This document shows, piece after piece, positions 5,427 to 12,818 of a stretch of DNA of 12,818 nt (within the stretch, counting starts at the first letter, position 1; each line of letters starts with the position of its first letter). The notes beneath the pieces were generated by a model that did not search any database, had not been told where the DNA came from, and worked only from the letters and a program-made list of their open reading frames with translations. A program made the translations under genes and the position numbers. The stretch spans positions 1 to 12,818 of the forward strand of contig JALHTX010000138.1 in assembly GCA_022866015.1 (NCBI GenBank), given 5' to 3'. The DNA comes from Thermoplasmatota archaeon. GTDB lineage: Archaea; Thermoplasmatota; E2; DHVEG-1.

Positions 5427-6815
5427 TTATTGAATAGTAAAGTAATATTTTAATCCTGGTTCTACGCTCAAAAATGTATCTCCTTGTATATTTCCATTAT
5501 ATTTTCCATTTTCATCATATAATTTCCACAATCTCCCGTCATGTTCATATGGAGATCTAAAAAGTATGTTGTGCTTAAAATTGCATTGTGTAAGATCTAT
5601 CGTATAGTTAGTATCACTATTTTTTAGAATGATAAAATTATCTCGGTCAGAATTATACTGGATGGTTTCTGTATGATTGATATTAATTAGTTCGTGTGTC
5701 TGGTATATCCAATCTATCCATTGTTGCCATAAAGTAAGGTTAGTATTCTGGTTTGTGTCATTAAGAATTGCAGGATGTCCTCTAATAAATAATATTTCTT
5801 TTCCTAAGGAAGAATCATTATACAATTTCTGAGCTTCTTGAAGGGTTTTACAGGGTTTACCCCAATTTTGGCCAAACAAGGGGTCAAATATAGCAACGTA
5901 TGATGATTCTCCTATATACTCAACAGCAGGTTTTGAACCTATCGGGAATAATACTGTATCATATGCCCTAAAATTTTCTCCGTAGACAGTCCAATAATTT
6001 TCACTAAATCGTTTTAACGCTAATGTTACATTATAATTCCCACTAGTTTCTGGACCTAAAAAGAAATGAGGAGTAATATTATAATTATTTTTCCAGTTCC
6101 ATAAAGTATAATTGATTATCTTATATGCATAATCCAAGCTCGCATAATTTAAATCATTTTTATGGGTCCACCCATGGCAACCAACAGTAACTCCTTCTTT
6201 AGAGAAAAATTTCAAACTCTTATTAATGTAATCTTGAGACCATCCAAAATCTTTCACAACTGAATAATTTTGGATCTCATAGTTAAAAGGCTTCATGGTA
6301 TCTATCGATGTGAAATATGCTATAATATTGACATTACCACCGTATGAAATTATTTTTTCTGTGAGACCACCAAAACCTTTATGTGGTGGATAATAGTCGT
6401 ATCTGATATGATAATCATCAAAAGACCAGAGGATCTTTGGCGTAGTAAAGTATTTTCTAATAGGGCTTTCAGAACTATTTGGTTGTATCGCTAATGGATT
6501 GACTATTAATACAACAGATTTTTTGCTATTTCCAAATAAATTAAAGGCTGTAAGAGTATAAGTTTGGTTTATTGTTGGAACAACAGTATAAGGACCATTA
6601 AGAGCTACCTTTCCAATTCCATTATCTATAATAATACTTGTAGCTCCACTTACAGACCAGTTTAAAACTGAAGTATCACCTAAAGTAATAACCGCGGGTG
6701 TTGCAGTAAAAGAATTTATAACTGGAATAATACTAGTATCTTGTTCAGTACACCCACTTAAAAGTCCTGCACTAACAATCATTAAAACAATAAACAATAT
6801 TGTTATTTTTTTCAT
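5427..6815 (-). CDS. Surface lipoprotein with Ig-like domain and polysaccharide-deacetylase-like domain
   Basis: The 462-residue product begins MKKITILFIVLMIVSAGLLS followed by GC, a signal peptide with a lipobox (LLSG-Cys22), so it is probably lipid-anchored outside the cell. Residues 31-107 form an Ig-like fold (PVINSFTATPAVITLGDTSV, LNWSVSGATSI, YTLTAFNLFG). From about 127 a CE4/NodB-like deacetylase domain follows: ILWSFDDYH (motif 1 type, 129-136), VGCHGWTHKND (metal-binding HxxxH, 214-218), FFLGPETSGN (251-260) and ILFIRGHPAI (341-350). This suggests removal of acetyl groups from, or binding to, surface glycan. DUF2334-like proteins are close alternatives. An in-frame TTG 15 bases upstream is less likely than the ATG, because MKK fits a signal peptide. 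A gap of 252 bases precedes it. Confidence 0.82.
   Translation of the reverse strand: MKKITILFIVLMIVSAGLLSGCTEQDTSIIPVINSFTATPAVITLGDTSVLNWSVSGATSIIIDNGIGKVALNGPYTVVPTINQTYTLTAFNLFGNSKKSVVLIVNPLAIQPNSSESPIRKYFTTPKILWSFDDYHIRYDYYPPHKGFGGLTEKIISYGGNVNIIAYFTSIDTMKPFNYEIQNYSVVKDFGWSQDYINKSLKFFSKEGVTVGCHGWTHKNDLNYASLDYAYKIINYTLWNWKNNYNITPHFFLGPETSGNYNVTLALKRFSENYWTVYGENFRAYDTVLFPIGSKPAVEYIGESSYVAIFDPLFGQNWGKPCKTLQEAQKLYNDSSLGKEILFIRGHPAILNDTNQNTNLTLWQQWIDWIYQTHELININHTETIQYNSDRDNFIILKNSDTNYTIDLTQCNFKHNILFRSPYEHDGRLWKLYDENGKYNGNIQGDTFLSVEPGLKYYFTIQ
6434..6488. repeat. Copy A of a 55-base direct repeat (inside the deacetylase gene)
   Basis: This stretch matches 7007-7061 at 52 of 55 positions in the same orientation, 573 bases apart. 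Similarity stops abruptly at both ends. In the minus-strand reading it encodes deacetylase residues IQPNSSESPIRKYFTTPK, the linker between the Ig-like and catalytic domains. Confidence 0.95.
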
Positions 6816-6855
6816 TATTTTTTCCCACAAATTAGAATTTTTAAAACAACTGTTT

Positions 6856-6865
6856 GTTTATAAAC
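6856..6865 (-). promoter_or_regulatory. Candidate TATA box of the deacetylase gene
   Basis: GTTTATAAAC, a perfect 10-base palindrome, lies 41-50 bases upstream of the ATG, with a purine-rich AGGAGAG just before it on the minus strand where a TFB-recognition element would sit. Initiation about 25 bases downstream would leave a leader of about 20 bases. This would give the deacetylase and ParB-like genes their own promoter. Confidence 0.4.
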
Positions 6866-6917
6866 CTCTCCTTAATAAATGTTTAAAAAATATAAAAAAA
6901 GAGTTAGACCTTGGTTT

Positions 6918-7067
6918 TTAGTTATAGTATTGTTTTAGTATTTTTTCAAAGAAAGGAAAACGCTGAAAGAATTTCCTTAAAAACAAGGGTATATTGATTT
7001 CCTTGGTCTTTGGCATAGTAAAGTATTTTCTAATAGGGCTTTCAAAACTATCTGGTTGTATTATGTT
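6918..7067 (-). pseudogene. Chimeric relic frame between the membrane-protein and deacetylase genes
   Basis: Directly after the TAG of the upstream membrane-protein gene, the same frame stays open for 49 codons to a TAA at 6918-6920. Its first part, IQPDSFESPIRKYFTMPK, is the second copy of a deacetylase segment. After the junction at about 7006 it changes to LFLRKFFQRFPFFEKILKQY, which resembles the basic/aromatic C-termini seen on enzymes of polysaccharide loci. No start codon with a ribosome site is visible. It looks like two gene fragments joined by deletion or recombination, not a gene. Confidence 0.4.
7007..7061. repeat. Copy B of the 55-base direct repeat (intergenic)
   Basis: This is the partner of 6434-6488, with three differences (at 7015, 7045 and 7052). 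It begins 6 bases outside the stop codon of the membrane-protein gene. All three differences would change the residue in the deacetylase frame (Thr to Met, Ser to Phe, Asn to Asp), which fits decay of a non-functional copy. Confidence 0.95.
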
Positions 7068-8717
7068 CTATTTCTCTGAGATATTGGGTAAACCTGTTAA
7101 AATATAAGTTTTACCACATACGTATATTATATTATTATTATACAACATTTTTTCTTTGATTATATCGACTTCTTTATTAGTATATCCATATGAAATAATT
7201 TCTTTATGCAGATTAGGATTATATAGTATGTATTCATTTTCTTTCATAGAACCATTAAAAACATTATAGAATTCTGAGGTTCTTGGTGCTAATGCCCATG
7301 AGTTATTATAGTCATTTTTATCAACGTTAATAAAAATGAATTTTTTTGTAAAATATCCAAAGTGAATTCCGCCCATTGCTATTTTTGTTGATTTTTCTAC
7401 GGGTATAGTATTTGCTAAGAAATTACAGGCGTTTTCCTCTTCATTTAGTTGAAATTGATATTCGTCATAAGAACTTCGCATTGGACCGAAGATTGATAGG
7501 ATTATGATGATAGTTACAAGAAGTAGTGTCGGTTTTTTCCATTTGGAGATAAAAAATCCTATACCGATTAATAGAGGAATGCAAAGGATTTGTAAAGCAC
7601 GGGTTCCTAAGATGGAGTAAAACATACCTATTCCAAGGTAGAATCCTGCTGTTATGCCTAAGGCGATTGCTGGGAGACTTATCTTTCTTTTTATGAACCA
7701 TATGAAGGATCCTATGGATAGTACAATCCATGTTAGTGGGATTATGGTTCTATTAACCATGCTTATTATCTGACTTAGGATACCTTTTGGTTCCAATAGT
7801 GATCTTGAAATATTTATTGCATATTCTTTTCCAAATCCATAAATTGATTCTTTAAATGCTTCTATTATAGTTGGTAGATAGAAAGTTGTATAGTAGATTA
7901 AAACAGTGGTATAGATACAGCCCATAAGTAGGAAGCTGTTTCTGAATTCTTTTTTTTTAATAGCGTATATCCCCAAGAAAATTAGATATATTACAGGTAT
8001 AAACAGATGAGTGAAAACCAATATCGTGAAAATAATAATACTTAAAAATTTGTATTCGGGTTTTTTTTTATTAAACAATAATATTAGCAACATTAGGAAG
8101 AATACTAGTGCAAGAGTTTGTGGGATCCATTGATAATTTAGATAGGTGTATGTTGCGATGAAGTATATAGGGATAGCTAAGAATGCTATTTGGTGGGTGT
8201 CGTTTTCTATTGTTTTAGAAATAAATAAATAAATATATAGTGCAATTAAAAACCCAAAGAGAGTGAAGAATATTATGGCAAGATTGTTGGCATTAAATCC
8301 TAGTATTTGGCTAGCAACTTCATTTAGTGTAAAAAATATTGGATAATGAAAATATGGTTCAACAACAGGGTTTATTCCTGTATAATGAAAAATTTCAAAC
8401 ATTGCTTTTGCACTGCCACTGTCCTGAGTTGGTATATAGGAGAAATAAAAGAAATGTACATAGAGTATTACTGGGAAAATCGATGCGCAGATTATTTTGA
8501 CAATTTTTCTTTTAGAATAATATCCTGTTAAAAACAATCCCAGTAATGATAATATCATCCCTGGCCATATCAATGAATGGAATTGAGTAAAAATTATCTC
8601 ATCGAATCCGGGCATAAAAATGGGGTAGGAAAAATGCCAAGATATCAATATTAAAATCAACCCAGTAAAAAAGAGTATCTCTCCTATGTAACTGATTTGA
8701 TTATGGTTTAGTCTCAT
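7068..8717 (-). CDS. Polytopic membrane protein, GT-C-like glycosyltransferase or polymerase candidate
   Basis: The 549 residues form about 11-13 hydrophobic helices up to residue 411, then a soluble, probably external, C-terminal part of about 135 residues. Between early helices lies an extracytoplasmic-type loop with TQDSGSAKAMFEIFHYTG (98-114) and EPYFHYPIFF (120-129). The acidic residue followed by HYP resembles the first loop of GT-C enzymes, which use polyprenyl-phosphate sugars. FTHLFIPVIYL (235-245) is another conserved-looking motif of archaeal members. It may transfer a sugar to, or polymerise, the glycan outside the membrane. The exact family is not recognised and a Wzy-like polymerase is an alternative. 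Its ATG follows the preceding GT4 stop by one base, so the two are surely cotranscribed. It ends in TAG. Confidence 0.72.
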   Translation of the reverse strand: MRLNHNQISYIGEILFFTGLILILISWHFSYPIFMPGFDEIIFTQFHSLIWPGMILSLLGLFLTGYYSKRKIVKIICASIFPVILYVHFFYFSYIPTQDSGSAKAMFEIFHYTGINPVVEPYFHYPIFFTLNEVASQILGFNANNLAIIFFTLFGFLIALYIYLFISKTIENDTHQIAFLAIPIYFIATYTYLNYQWIPQTLALVFFLMLLILLFNKKKPEYKFLSIIIFTILVFTHLFIPVIYLIFLGIYAIKKKEFRNSFLLMGCIYTTVLIYYTTFYLPTIIEAFKESIYGFGKEYAINISRSLLEPKGILSQIISMVNRTIIPLTWIVLSIGSFIWFIKRKISLPAIALGITAGFYLGIGMFYSILGTRALQILCIPLLIGIGFFISKWKKPTLLLVTIIIILSIFGPMRSSYDEYQFQLNEEENACNFLANTIPVEKSTKIAMGGIHFGYFTKKFIFINVDKNDYNNSWALAPRTSEFYNVFNGSMKENEYILYNPNLHKEIISYGYTNKEVDIIKEKMLYNNNIIYVCGKTYILTGLPNISEK

Positions 8718-8718
8718 T

Positions 8719-9873
8719 TTAAGTATTCACCATGAAATTTTTAAAGAAATTTTCTATATCACAAGCAATTCTATCCCAGGTATAATAACTTTTTACAATT
8801 TCTTTACCAGTTAACCCCATTTCATCTAATTTATCTTTATTTTCATACATATAGGTTATCGCATCTGATAATGCTTTTGGGCTATCTGAATCAATAAGAA
8901 TACCGCATTTCCCTTTTTTAAATAATCTTTGATGAAATGGGATACTAGTAGCAATTATAGGTTTACCACTCCCGAAATATTCGAGCGTTTTTAATGGAAC
9001 ACTAACCTTCCAAAATTCTTTATCCGGAGCAAGCGGGATAATTCCAACATCAGATGATTTGATGTATGCAGGAATTTTTTTATATTCTACAAATGGAAGA
9101 ATCTCGACTTGTTCTGTTACACCGATTTTTTTACATAATTCTGAGTATTTTTCTATATTATTTTCAGGAACTCCAACTAATAATAGTTTAGTTTTTTTTC
9201 TTAAAGAACTATCTAGCTCTGCTATCGACTCTATTAAGTTTTCAATACCTCGGTCGCATCCATGGGATCCATGATGAATTATAACGAACTTCTTTGAATC
9301 TAACTTTTGAGCAATATCGTTATTTGTATTTGATTTAATGAAGTTCTCCATTGAAACACCTGATGGCCAAATTCCAATTTTTTTGTTTCTAATACCATAT
9401 TTTTTAACAAGTATATCTTCTAGCTCAGGTGTTATAGTAGTTAGTCCATTCATTATATATTTACTAAGATAAAGTGGTAAATCAAATGATATTAGACTTT
9501 TTTGATTTATAGGTAAGGTTCGGATATCTAATATTATAGGAATGCGTAATAATTTTAATGGGATAACAAATGGAAGCCAAATCGATGTTCCATCTATCAT
9601 AATTAAATCCGTATTTCTTTTTCTAACAATCAACGGAAAATAAAAAGCAGTTATTAGACCAAAAATAAACCCGGATAAAAAAGTATGAGGTATTGTTGGA
9701 ATATACGTTACATTATCATAATTTTTAGCCTTTTTTTCTCCAATGTTTTTTTCCATAATAAGGACCACGTTATGTCCTCTTTTTCTCAAGCTTTTTGTAA
9801 GCTCAATTTGGGTGGTTCTCCAACTTTCTGTATCTTTTATTTTATTTATCCAAAGTATATTCATTTTTCCCAT
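8719..9873 (-). CDS. GT4-family glycosyltransferase
   Basis: This is a GT-B-fold, cytoplasmic or membrane-associated sugar transferase. The 384 residues include an N-terminal Rossmann domain (MNILWINKIKDTESWRTTQI, ELTKSLRKRGHNVVLIME), a hydrophobic membrane-contact stretch (LSGFIFGLITAFYFPLIV, 66-83), and the C-terminal donor domain. That domain shows IWPSGVSMENF (168-178), IIHHGSHGCDRGIENLIESI (198-217), KIPAYIKSSDVGIIPL (266-281) and VPLKTLEYFGSGKPIIATSI (292-311). Glu298 occupies the place of the second Glu of the GT4 E-x7-E motif; the first Glu is not obvious, as in some family members. Donor and acceptor sugars cannot be told. A second ATG three codons in (9864) has a better-placed AGG-type ribosome site and is the conventional MNILW start. 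The gene lies 39 bases after the next GT4 gene. Confidence 0.9.
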   Translation of the reverse strand: MGKMNILWINKIKDTESWRTTQIELTKSLRKRGHNVVLIMEKNIGEKKAKNYDNVTYIPTIPHTFLSGFIFGLITAFYFPLIVRKRNTDLIMIDGTSIWLPFVIPLKLLRIPIILDIRTLPINQKSLISFDLPLYLSKYIMNGLTTITPELEDILVKKYGIRNKKIGIWPSGVSMENFIKSNTNNDIAQKLDSKKFVIIHHGSHGCDRGIENLIESIAELDSSLRKKTKLLLVGVPENNIEKYSELCKKIGVTEQVEILPFVEYKKIPAYIKSSDVGIIPLAPDKEFWKVSVPLKTLEYFGSGKPIIATSIPFHQRLFKKGKCGILIDSDSPKALSDAITYMYENKDKLDEMGLTGKEIVKSYYTWDRIACDIENFFKNFMVNT

Positions 9874-9912
9874 CCTAGTGCAGATTATGAGATGATGTAT
9901 TAATATATATCT

Positions 9913-11064
9913 TCAAGTTTGACCTCCAGCAAGTGATTCATAACATTTTAAGAACTTATTAAATACATCATTCCAAGTATACTTTTCTATAATTGTTTTC
10001 CTTGCATTTTTACCCAGTCGTTCAATCAATTTTTGATCTTCAAGTAATGTAATTATTGTTTCAGCCATTTTTTTAGGATCTTTAGGTGGTATTAACAACC
10101 CATTTTCACCGTTAGATATCAAATCTCGATTTCCCCTAACATCTGTAGCGATAACAGGTAAACCACAAGACATAGCTTCTAAAAGAACGGTAGGTAATCC
10201 TTCGTGATAAGATGGAAGAATGAAGAGTGTTGCATTTTGATACAACTTAATCATTTGATTTTTTTCAATTTGTCCTAAAAATATGAATCTATTCTGAAGT
10301 CCTGTTTTTTTTATTTTTCGCCTCAATTTATTAAAATCTCTTCCGTTACCCGCAATAATAAACGAAATATCAGCTCTTTGGTTGCAGATAGATTTTGCGC
10401 ATTCTGCAAGGTCAAATAACCCTTTTTCACGGTCGATACGCCCAGCATACATAATATATTTCTTGTTATTCTCAGATTCTTTTTTACTCGGATAAAATAA
10501 CTTTTCATCAACACCATTTGGTATAACTAATACTTCATCTAGATTTAAACCATATTCTTTTAATTCTTGAGCAACTGATTTAGATACAGTAGTTATTATA
10601 TCTGAAGATTTTATATGTTTTAATTCTAATGGAAAGCTAACAAATCTCGCTGAAATTTTTGTAAGAAGCGAATAAATAGATTTTATGTTGATATAATTAT
10701 TATCAGATAACATGGGTGTATGTATTGTTAGAATTACTGGATGGGTTGTTTTAATAGGTGGAGGCAGTGGTGAATGAATATGAACAACATCTACCTCTGA
10801 TTCCAATAATTTGAATACTTTTTTTACAAACAGCTTTTGTAAACTTAGATAAAAAGGATAAATTGGGATAAAAGGGGTTCTAATTATTTCAATGTCTTCA
10901 AAAACCTCTCTATCATTTTTCATTAAAGAACCACGAGTTATAACTACTACTTTGTGTCCAACTTCAATTAATTTTTTAGACAAATTATAAGTATAGTATC
11001 CAACCCCTTCTTTAGGTGGAAATGGAGTAGATAAAATCATGCAGATTTTCATTTTTTTATCCAT
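9913..11064 (-). CDS. GT4-family glycosyltransferase (PimA/WcaI-like architecture)
   Basis: This is a classical GT4 retaining transferase of 383 residues. The N-terminal acceptor domain has MKICMILSTPFPPKEGVGYY and LSKKLIEVGHKVVVITRG (28-45), then VDVVHIHSPLPPP (91-103) and ILTIHTPM (111-118). The donor domain has VIPNGVDEKLF (180-190), IMYAGRIDREKG (204-215, with Arg209 and Lys214 as the expected diphosphate-binding pair), FLGQIEKNQMIKLYQNATLF (262-281) and the full E-x7-E motif HEGLPTVLLEAMSCGLPVIA (287-306; Glu288 and Glu296). Sugar specificity is unknown. The first ATG overlaps the end of the upstream gene by eight bases. A second ATG four codons later begins MKICMI and is also possible. 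It probably builds the lipid-linked glycan on the cytoplasmic face together with its neighbours. Confidence 0.94.
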   Translation of the reverse strand: MDKKMKICMILSTPFPPKEGVGYYTYNLSKKLIEVGHKVVVITRGSLMKNDREVFEDIEIIRTPFIPIYPFYLSLQKLFVKKVFKLLESEVDVVHIHSPLPPPIKTTHPVILTIHTPMLSDNNYINIKSIYSLLTKISARFVSFPLELKHIKSSDIITTVSKSVAQELKEYGLNLDEVLVIPNGVDEKLFYPSKKESENNKKYIMYAGRIDREKGLFDLAECAKSICNQRADISFIIAGNGRDFNKLRRKIKKTGLQNRFIFLGQIEKNQMIKLYQNATLFILPSYHEGLPTVLLEAMSCGLPVIATDVRGNRDLISNGENGLLIPPKDPKKMAETIITLLEDQKLIERLGKNARKTIIEKYTWNDVFNKFLKCYESLAGGQT

Positions 11065-12223
11065 CTTTGGTAATTTCTAATGATTTTTTTGCTAGAAGAT
11101 TATCAATTAAAAGATTGTTAATAATATCAAGTATTGTAGTGCCTTTACTATTATAATCTTCAATTATTTTTCTATCAATTTTAGCTGTTATCGTATTTTT
11201 TTCTAAAAATTGTTTTATAATTTTAATAAAACCAACAACGTCTTTTTCCACATAAATAAATTTTTTAAAACTATTTGGTAATCCCTCTGAAACCTCTGGT
11301 GTAATTATTATTGGTTTTCCACAAAATATTGTTTCCAGTACTCGAATTTTCATCCCACCTGAATTTTTAACTGGAACAATGATTAGATCTGCTCCTCGGA
11401 TATATTTTCCAGGATTTTCTACATTACCTAAATAATTAATATTTTTATCATCTTCTATTTTTAGATGTCTAGGAGGTTGGCCAGAACCAAAGATATTTAT
11501 TCTAATTTTATTTAATATATGTTCTTTTTCTAATGATGGGATTAAATTATATTTTATAAATTTTAGTGCTTCTATGTTCATTGATCTATCTAAACTTCCA
11601 TAAAATAGTAAATTAAGTTTATCATCACCAAAAGTATAAGATGGACCATCTGGGTTAAATATTGATGTATTTACAGTAGATGGAATGTAATATATTCTAC
11701 TTCTGTCTAAATATTTAGATATGTATTCATAATCATTCATTGAAATTGTAATAATTGCATCAGCTTTTTTTAAGCTGTTGTTTTCATATATTTTGAAAAA
11801 AGGATAAGAATGAAATCCGCTATCTTTTAAATATTTCCATTCAATATTATGTTTAATTAATATTAGTGGAGATTTGTTTTTCTTGGAGATATATTTTGCA
11901 ACATAAAAAGTAAATGCATCACAAATGATAATATCAGCTTTAATATTTTTTAGGGACTTTTTATTTAATATAAATTCTGGTCTAAGACGTTTTAATAGTT
12001 TTGATTTTTCAAAAATATTTTTTAAACTACTATTTGATTCTAAATATTTACTTTTAAAATTTATTTCATTTGGATAATGTCCTTTTTCATTTTCTGATTC
12101 GAAAAAATAATAATGAATAACATCATGATTTTTTCCGAGAGGGTTAAGTAATGATGTTATGTATGAATCCACTCCACTTGTTATTGGTAGTGGCTTGTAT
12201 ATCCCTATCGAAATTATTTTCAT
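11057..12223 (-). CDS. GT4-like glycosyltransferase (divergent)
   Basis: This is a GT-B transferase of 388 residues, more divergent than its two neighbours. The N-terminus MKIISIGIYKPLPITSGVDS keeps the Gly-rich loop. LILIKHNIEWKYL (120-132) corresponds to the 'H-N/D-x-E' segment of related enzymes. The donor domain has YIPSTVNTSIFNP (179-191, in place of PNGVD), LLFYGSLDRSMNIEALKF (205-222), NIFGSGQPP (243-251) and GGMKIRVLETIFCGKPIIIT (289-308) with Glu297 as the conserved donor-ribose ligand. Base composition is even more AT-rich than around it, with Lys, Asn and Ile dominating. Its 3' end overlaps the next gene, and 151 bases separate it from the GT2 gene upstream, so a promoter may lie in that gap. 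Substrates are unknown. Confidence 0.88.
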   Translation of the reverse strand: MKIISIGIYKPLPITSGVDSYITSLLNPLGKNHDVIHYYFFESENEKGHYPNEINFKSKYLESNSSLKNIFEKSKLLKRLRPEFILNKKSLKNIKADIIICDAFTFYVAKYISKKNKSPLILIKHNIEWKYLKDSGFHSYPFFKIYENNSLKKADAIITISMNDYEYISKYLDRSRIYYIPSTVNTSIFNPDGPSYTFGDDKLNLLFYGSLDRSMNIEALKFIKYNLIPSLEKEHILNKIRINIFGSGQPPRHLKIEDDKNINYLGNVENPGKYIRGADLIIVPVKNSGGMKIRVLETIFCGKPIIITPEVSEGLPNSFKKFIYVEKDVVGFIKIIKQFLEKNTITAKIDRKIIEDYNSKGTTILDIINNLLIDNLLAKKSLEITKDG

Positions 12224-12374
12224 ATTATCATATGTTTATTTTCATATTATTATTTATTTTTTACAGATATAGCACGATAACTAATACGTGATTCTTTTAT
12301 TTTACGAATTAATAAATAAAATTTTAAATAGTGATTTTTTTTTAGTTAAAATTTCTATTTAAAATACCTGTAAA

Positions 12375-12818
12375 TTAAATTGTTTCTTCTTTAGATCTTT
12401 TGATTATCCCCGGGAGAACGTTTAGTACCAATCCAATAAACATTGCAATGACACCTATTATCAAAAAAATGCTTATAATAATAGCATTAGATGTTAGAAA
12501 AACATGTGTTTGATTATAATATTGAAGTGTTTTAATACCAGAAAAAAGACCCAATATAACCATAACAAAACCTGGTAATCCGATGAACATTAAAGGGTGT
12601 TGTTCAGCAACAAGCCAGATAACGTAGCTAAGTACAGAAAAACCATGTGATGCAGGATTTTTAGTAGATGTCTTTTTTAAATCTTTATATTTACATGTAA
12701 CGTCTGCTTGGGCAACTTCTAAACCTAATTCATGAGCTTTTATAAGTTGTTCACTTTCGACACAAAAAGATTTTCCATTTAACGTAGGAGTTAAAGCTTT
12801 CACAGCATTTTTATTAAA
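12375..12818 (-). CDS. GT2-family polyprenyl-phosphate sugar transferase, C-terminal part (5' end outside the window)
   Basis: The frame is open to the window edge (147 codons visible), so the N-terminal catalytic GT-A domain is missing. What remains starts FNKNAVKALTPTLNGKSFCV and continues ESEQLIKAHELGLEVAQADV, then TCKYKDLKKTSTKNPASHGF. This is the end of the GT-A domain of dolichyl-phosphate mannose/glucose synthase-like enzymes, where the Ser/Glu-rich segment and the basic K-TSTKNP loop contact the nucleotide-sugar and lipid phosphate. Two C-terminal transmembrane helices follow (about PLMFIGLPGFVMVILGLFSG and AIIISIFLIIGVIAMFIGLV), ending in a short basic tail. The family loads a sugar on polyprenyl phosphate for use outside the membrane. 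An internal GTG at 12803 could be mistaken for a start, but similarity to the family continues upstream of it. Confidence 0.88.
   Translation of the reverse strand, partial: FNKNAVKALTPTLNGKSFCVESEQLIKAHELGLEVAQADVTCKYKDLKKTSTKNPASHGFSVLSYVIWLVAEQHPLMFIGLPGFVMVILGLFSGIKTLQYYNQTHVFLTSNAIIISIFLIIGVIAMFIGLVLNVLPGIIKRSKEETI

Noticed and set aside
6816..6830. TTG start for the deacetylase lipoprotein
   Set aside because: It would put Trp and Glu before the basic MKK start of the signal peptide. The ATG at 6815 is the conventional choice.
6953..6978. Inverted repeat (7-base AAGGAAA / TTTCCTT stems, 12-base loop) as a terminator
   Set aside because: It is short, AT-rich and without a strong T-run on the relevant strand. 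Such pairs arise easily by chance here.
12224..12374. A regulatory RNA or small gene between the GT2 and GT4 genes
   Set aside because: The 151 bases are almost pure A/T with no coding frame, stable stem or conserved motif. They probably hold only a promoter whose TATA box cannot be singled out.

Overview
The window is from an AT-rich archaeal chromosome. The diagnostic block is on the + strand at 816-2910: RNA polymerase subunit Rpo7 (RpoE'), Spt4 (RpoE''), the archaeal GTP-dependent dephospho-CoA kinase (DUF359), and ribosomal proteins S24e and S27ae. This gene order is known from Euryarchaeota. Genus or order cannot be fixed from the sequence. Shine-Dalgarno sites are visible at several starts. 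TAA, TAG and TGA all serve as ordinary stop codons.

Region by region: (1) 1-474, minus strand, the N-terminal 158 codons of a single-chain, bacterial-type pyruvate:ferredoxin oxidoreductase (nifJ), leaving the window on the left. (2) 475-815, a divergent intergenic region with candidate promoters for nifJ and rpoE1. It also holds a decayed C-terminal piece of what looks like an RND/MMPL-type membrane transporter on the minus strand. (3) 816-2910, the transcription/translation operon. Its dephospho-CoA kinase gene carries an in-frame TAA at codon 73 but is otherwise intact. S24e, S27ae and, less strongly, Rpo7 have long Lys/Glu-rich C-terminal tails. (4) 2911-3241, a T-rich terminator and then an 80-codon open frame with no good start, whose stop overlaps the next start. 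(5) 3241-12818, a surface-glycan locus: a Wzx-like flippase on +, converging on a long minus-strand series. In transcription order (right to left) that series is the C-terminal part of a GT2 polyprenyl-phosphate sugar transferase, three GT4 glycosyltransferases, a polytopic GT-C-like membrane protein, a lipoprotein carrying an Ig-like domain plus a polysaccharide-deacetylase-like domain, and a ParB/sulfiredoxin-fold protein of unknown function.

Working model (inference): the GT2 enzyme makes a lipid-linked sugar donor and the GT4 enzymes extend a lipid-linked oligosaccharide on the cytoplasmic face. The flippase moves it across the membrane. The GT-C-like protein adds sugar or polymerises outside, and the lipid-anchored deacetylase trims the product on the cell surface. 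The ParB-like protein is the functional unknown of the set. No RNA genes, insertion sequences or CRISPR arrays were seen. The most notable anomalies are the nonsense codon in an otherwise intact coenzyme A gene, several gene relics at cluster borders, and a 55-base near-identical repeat shared by the deacetylase gene and the gap upstream of it.
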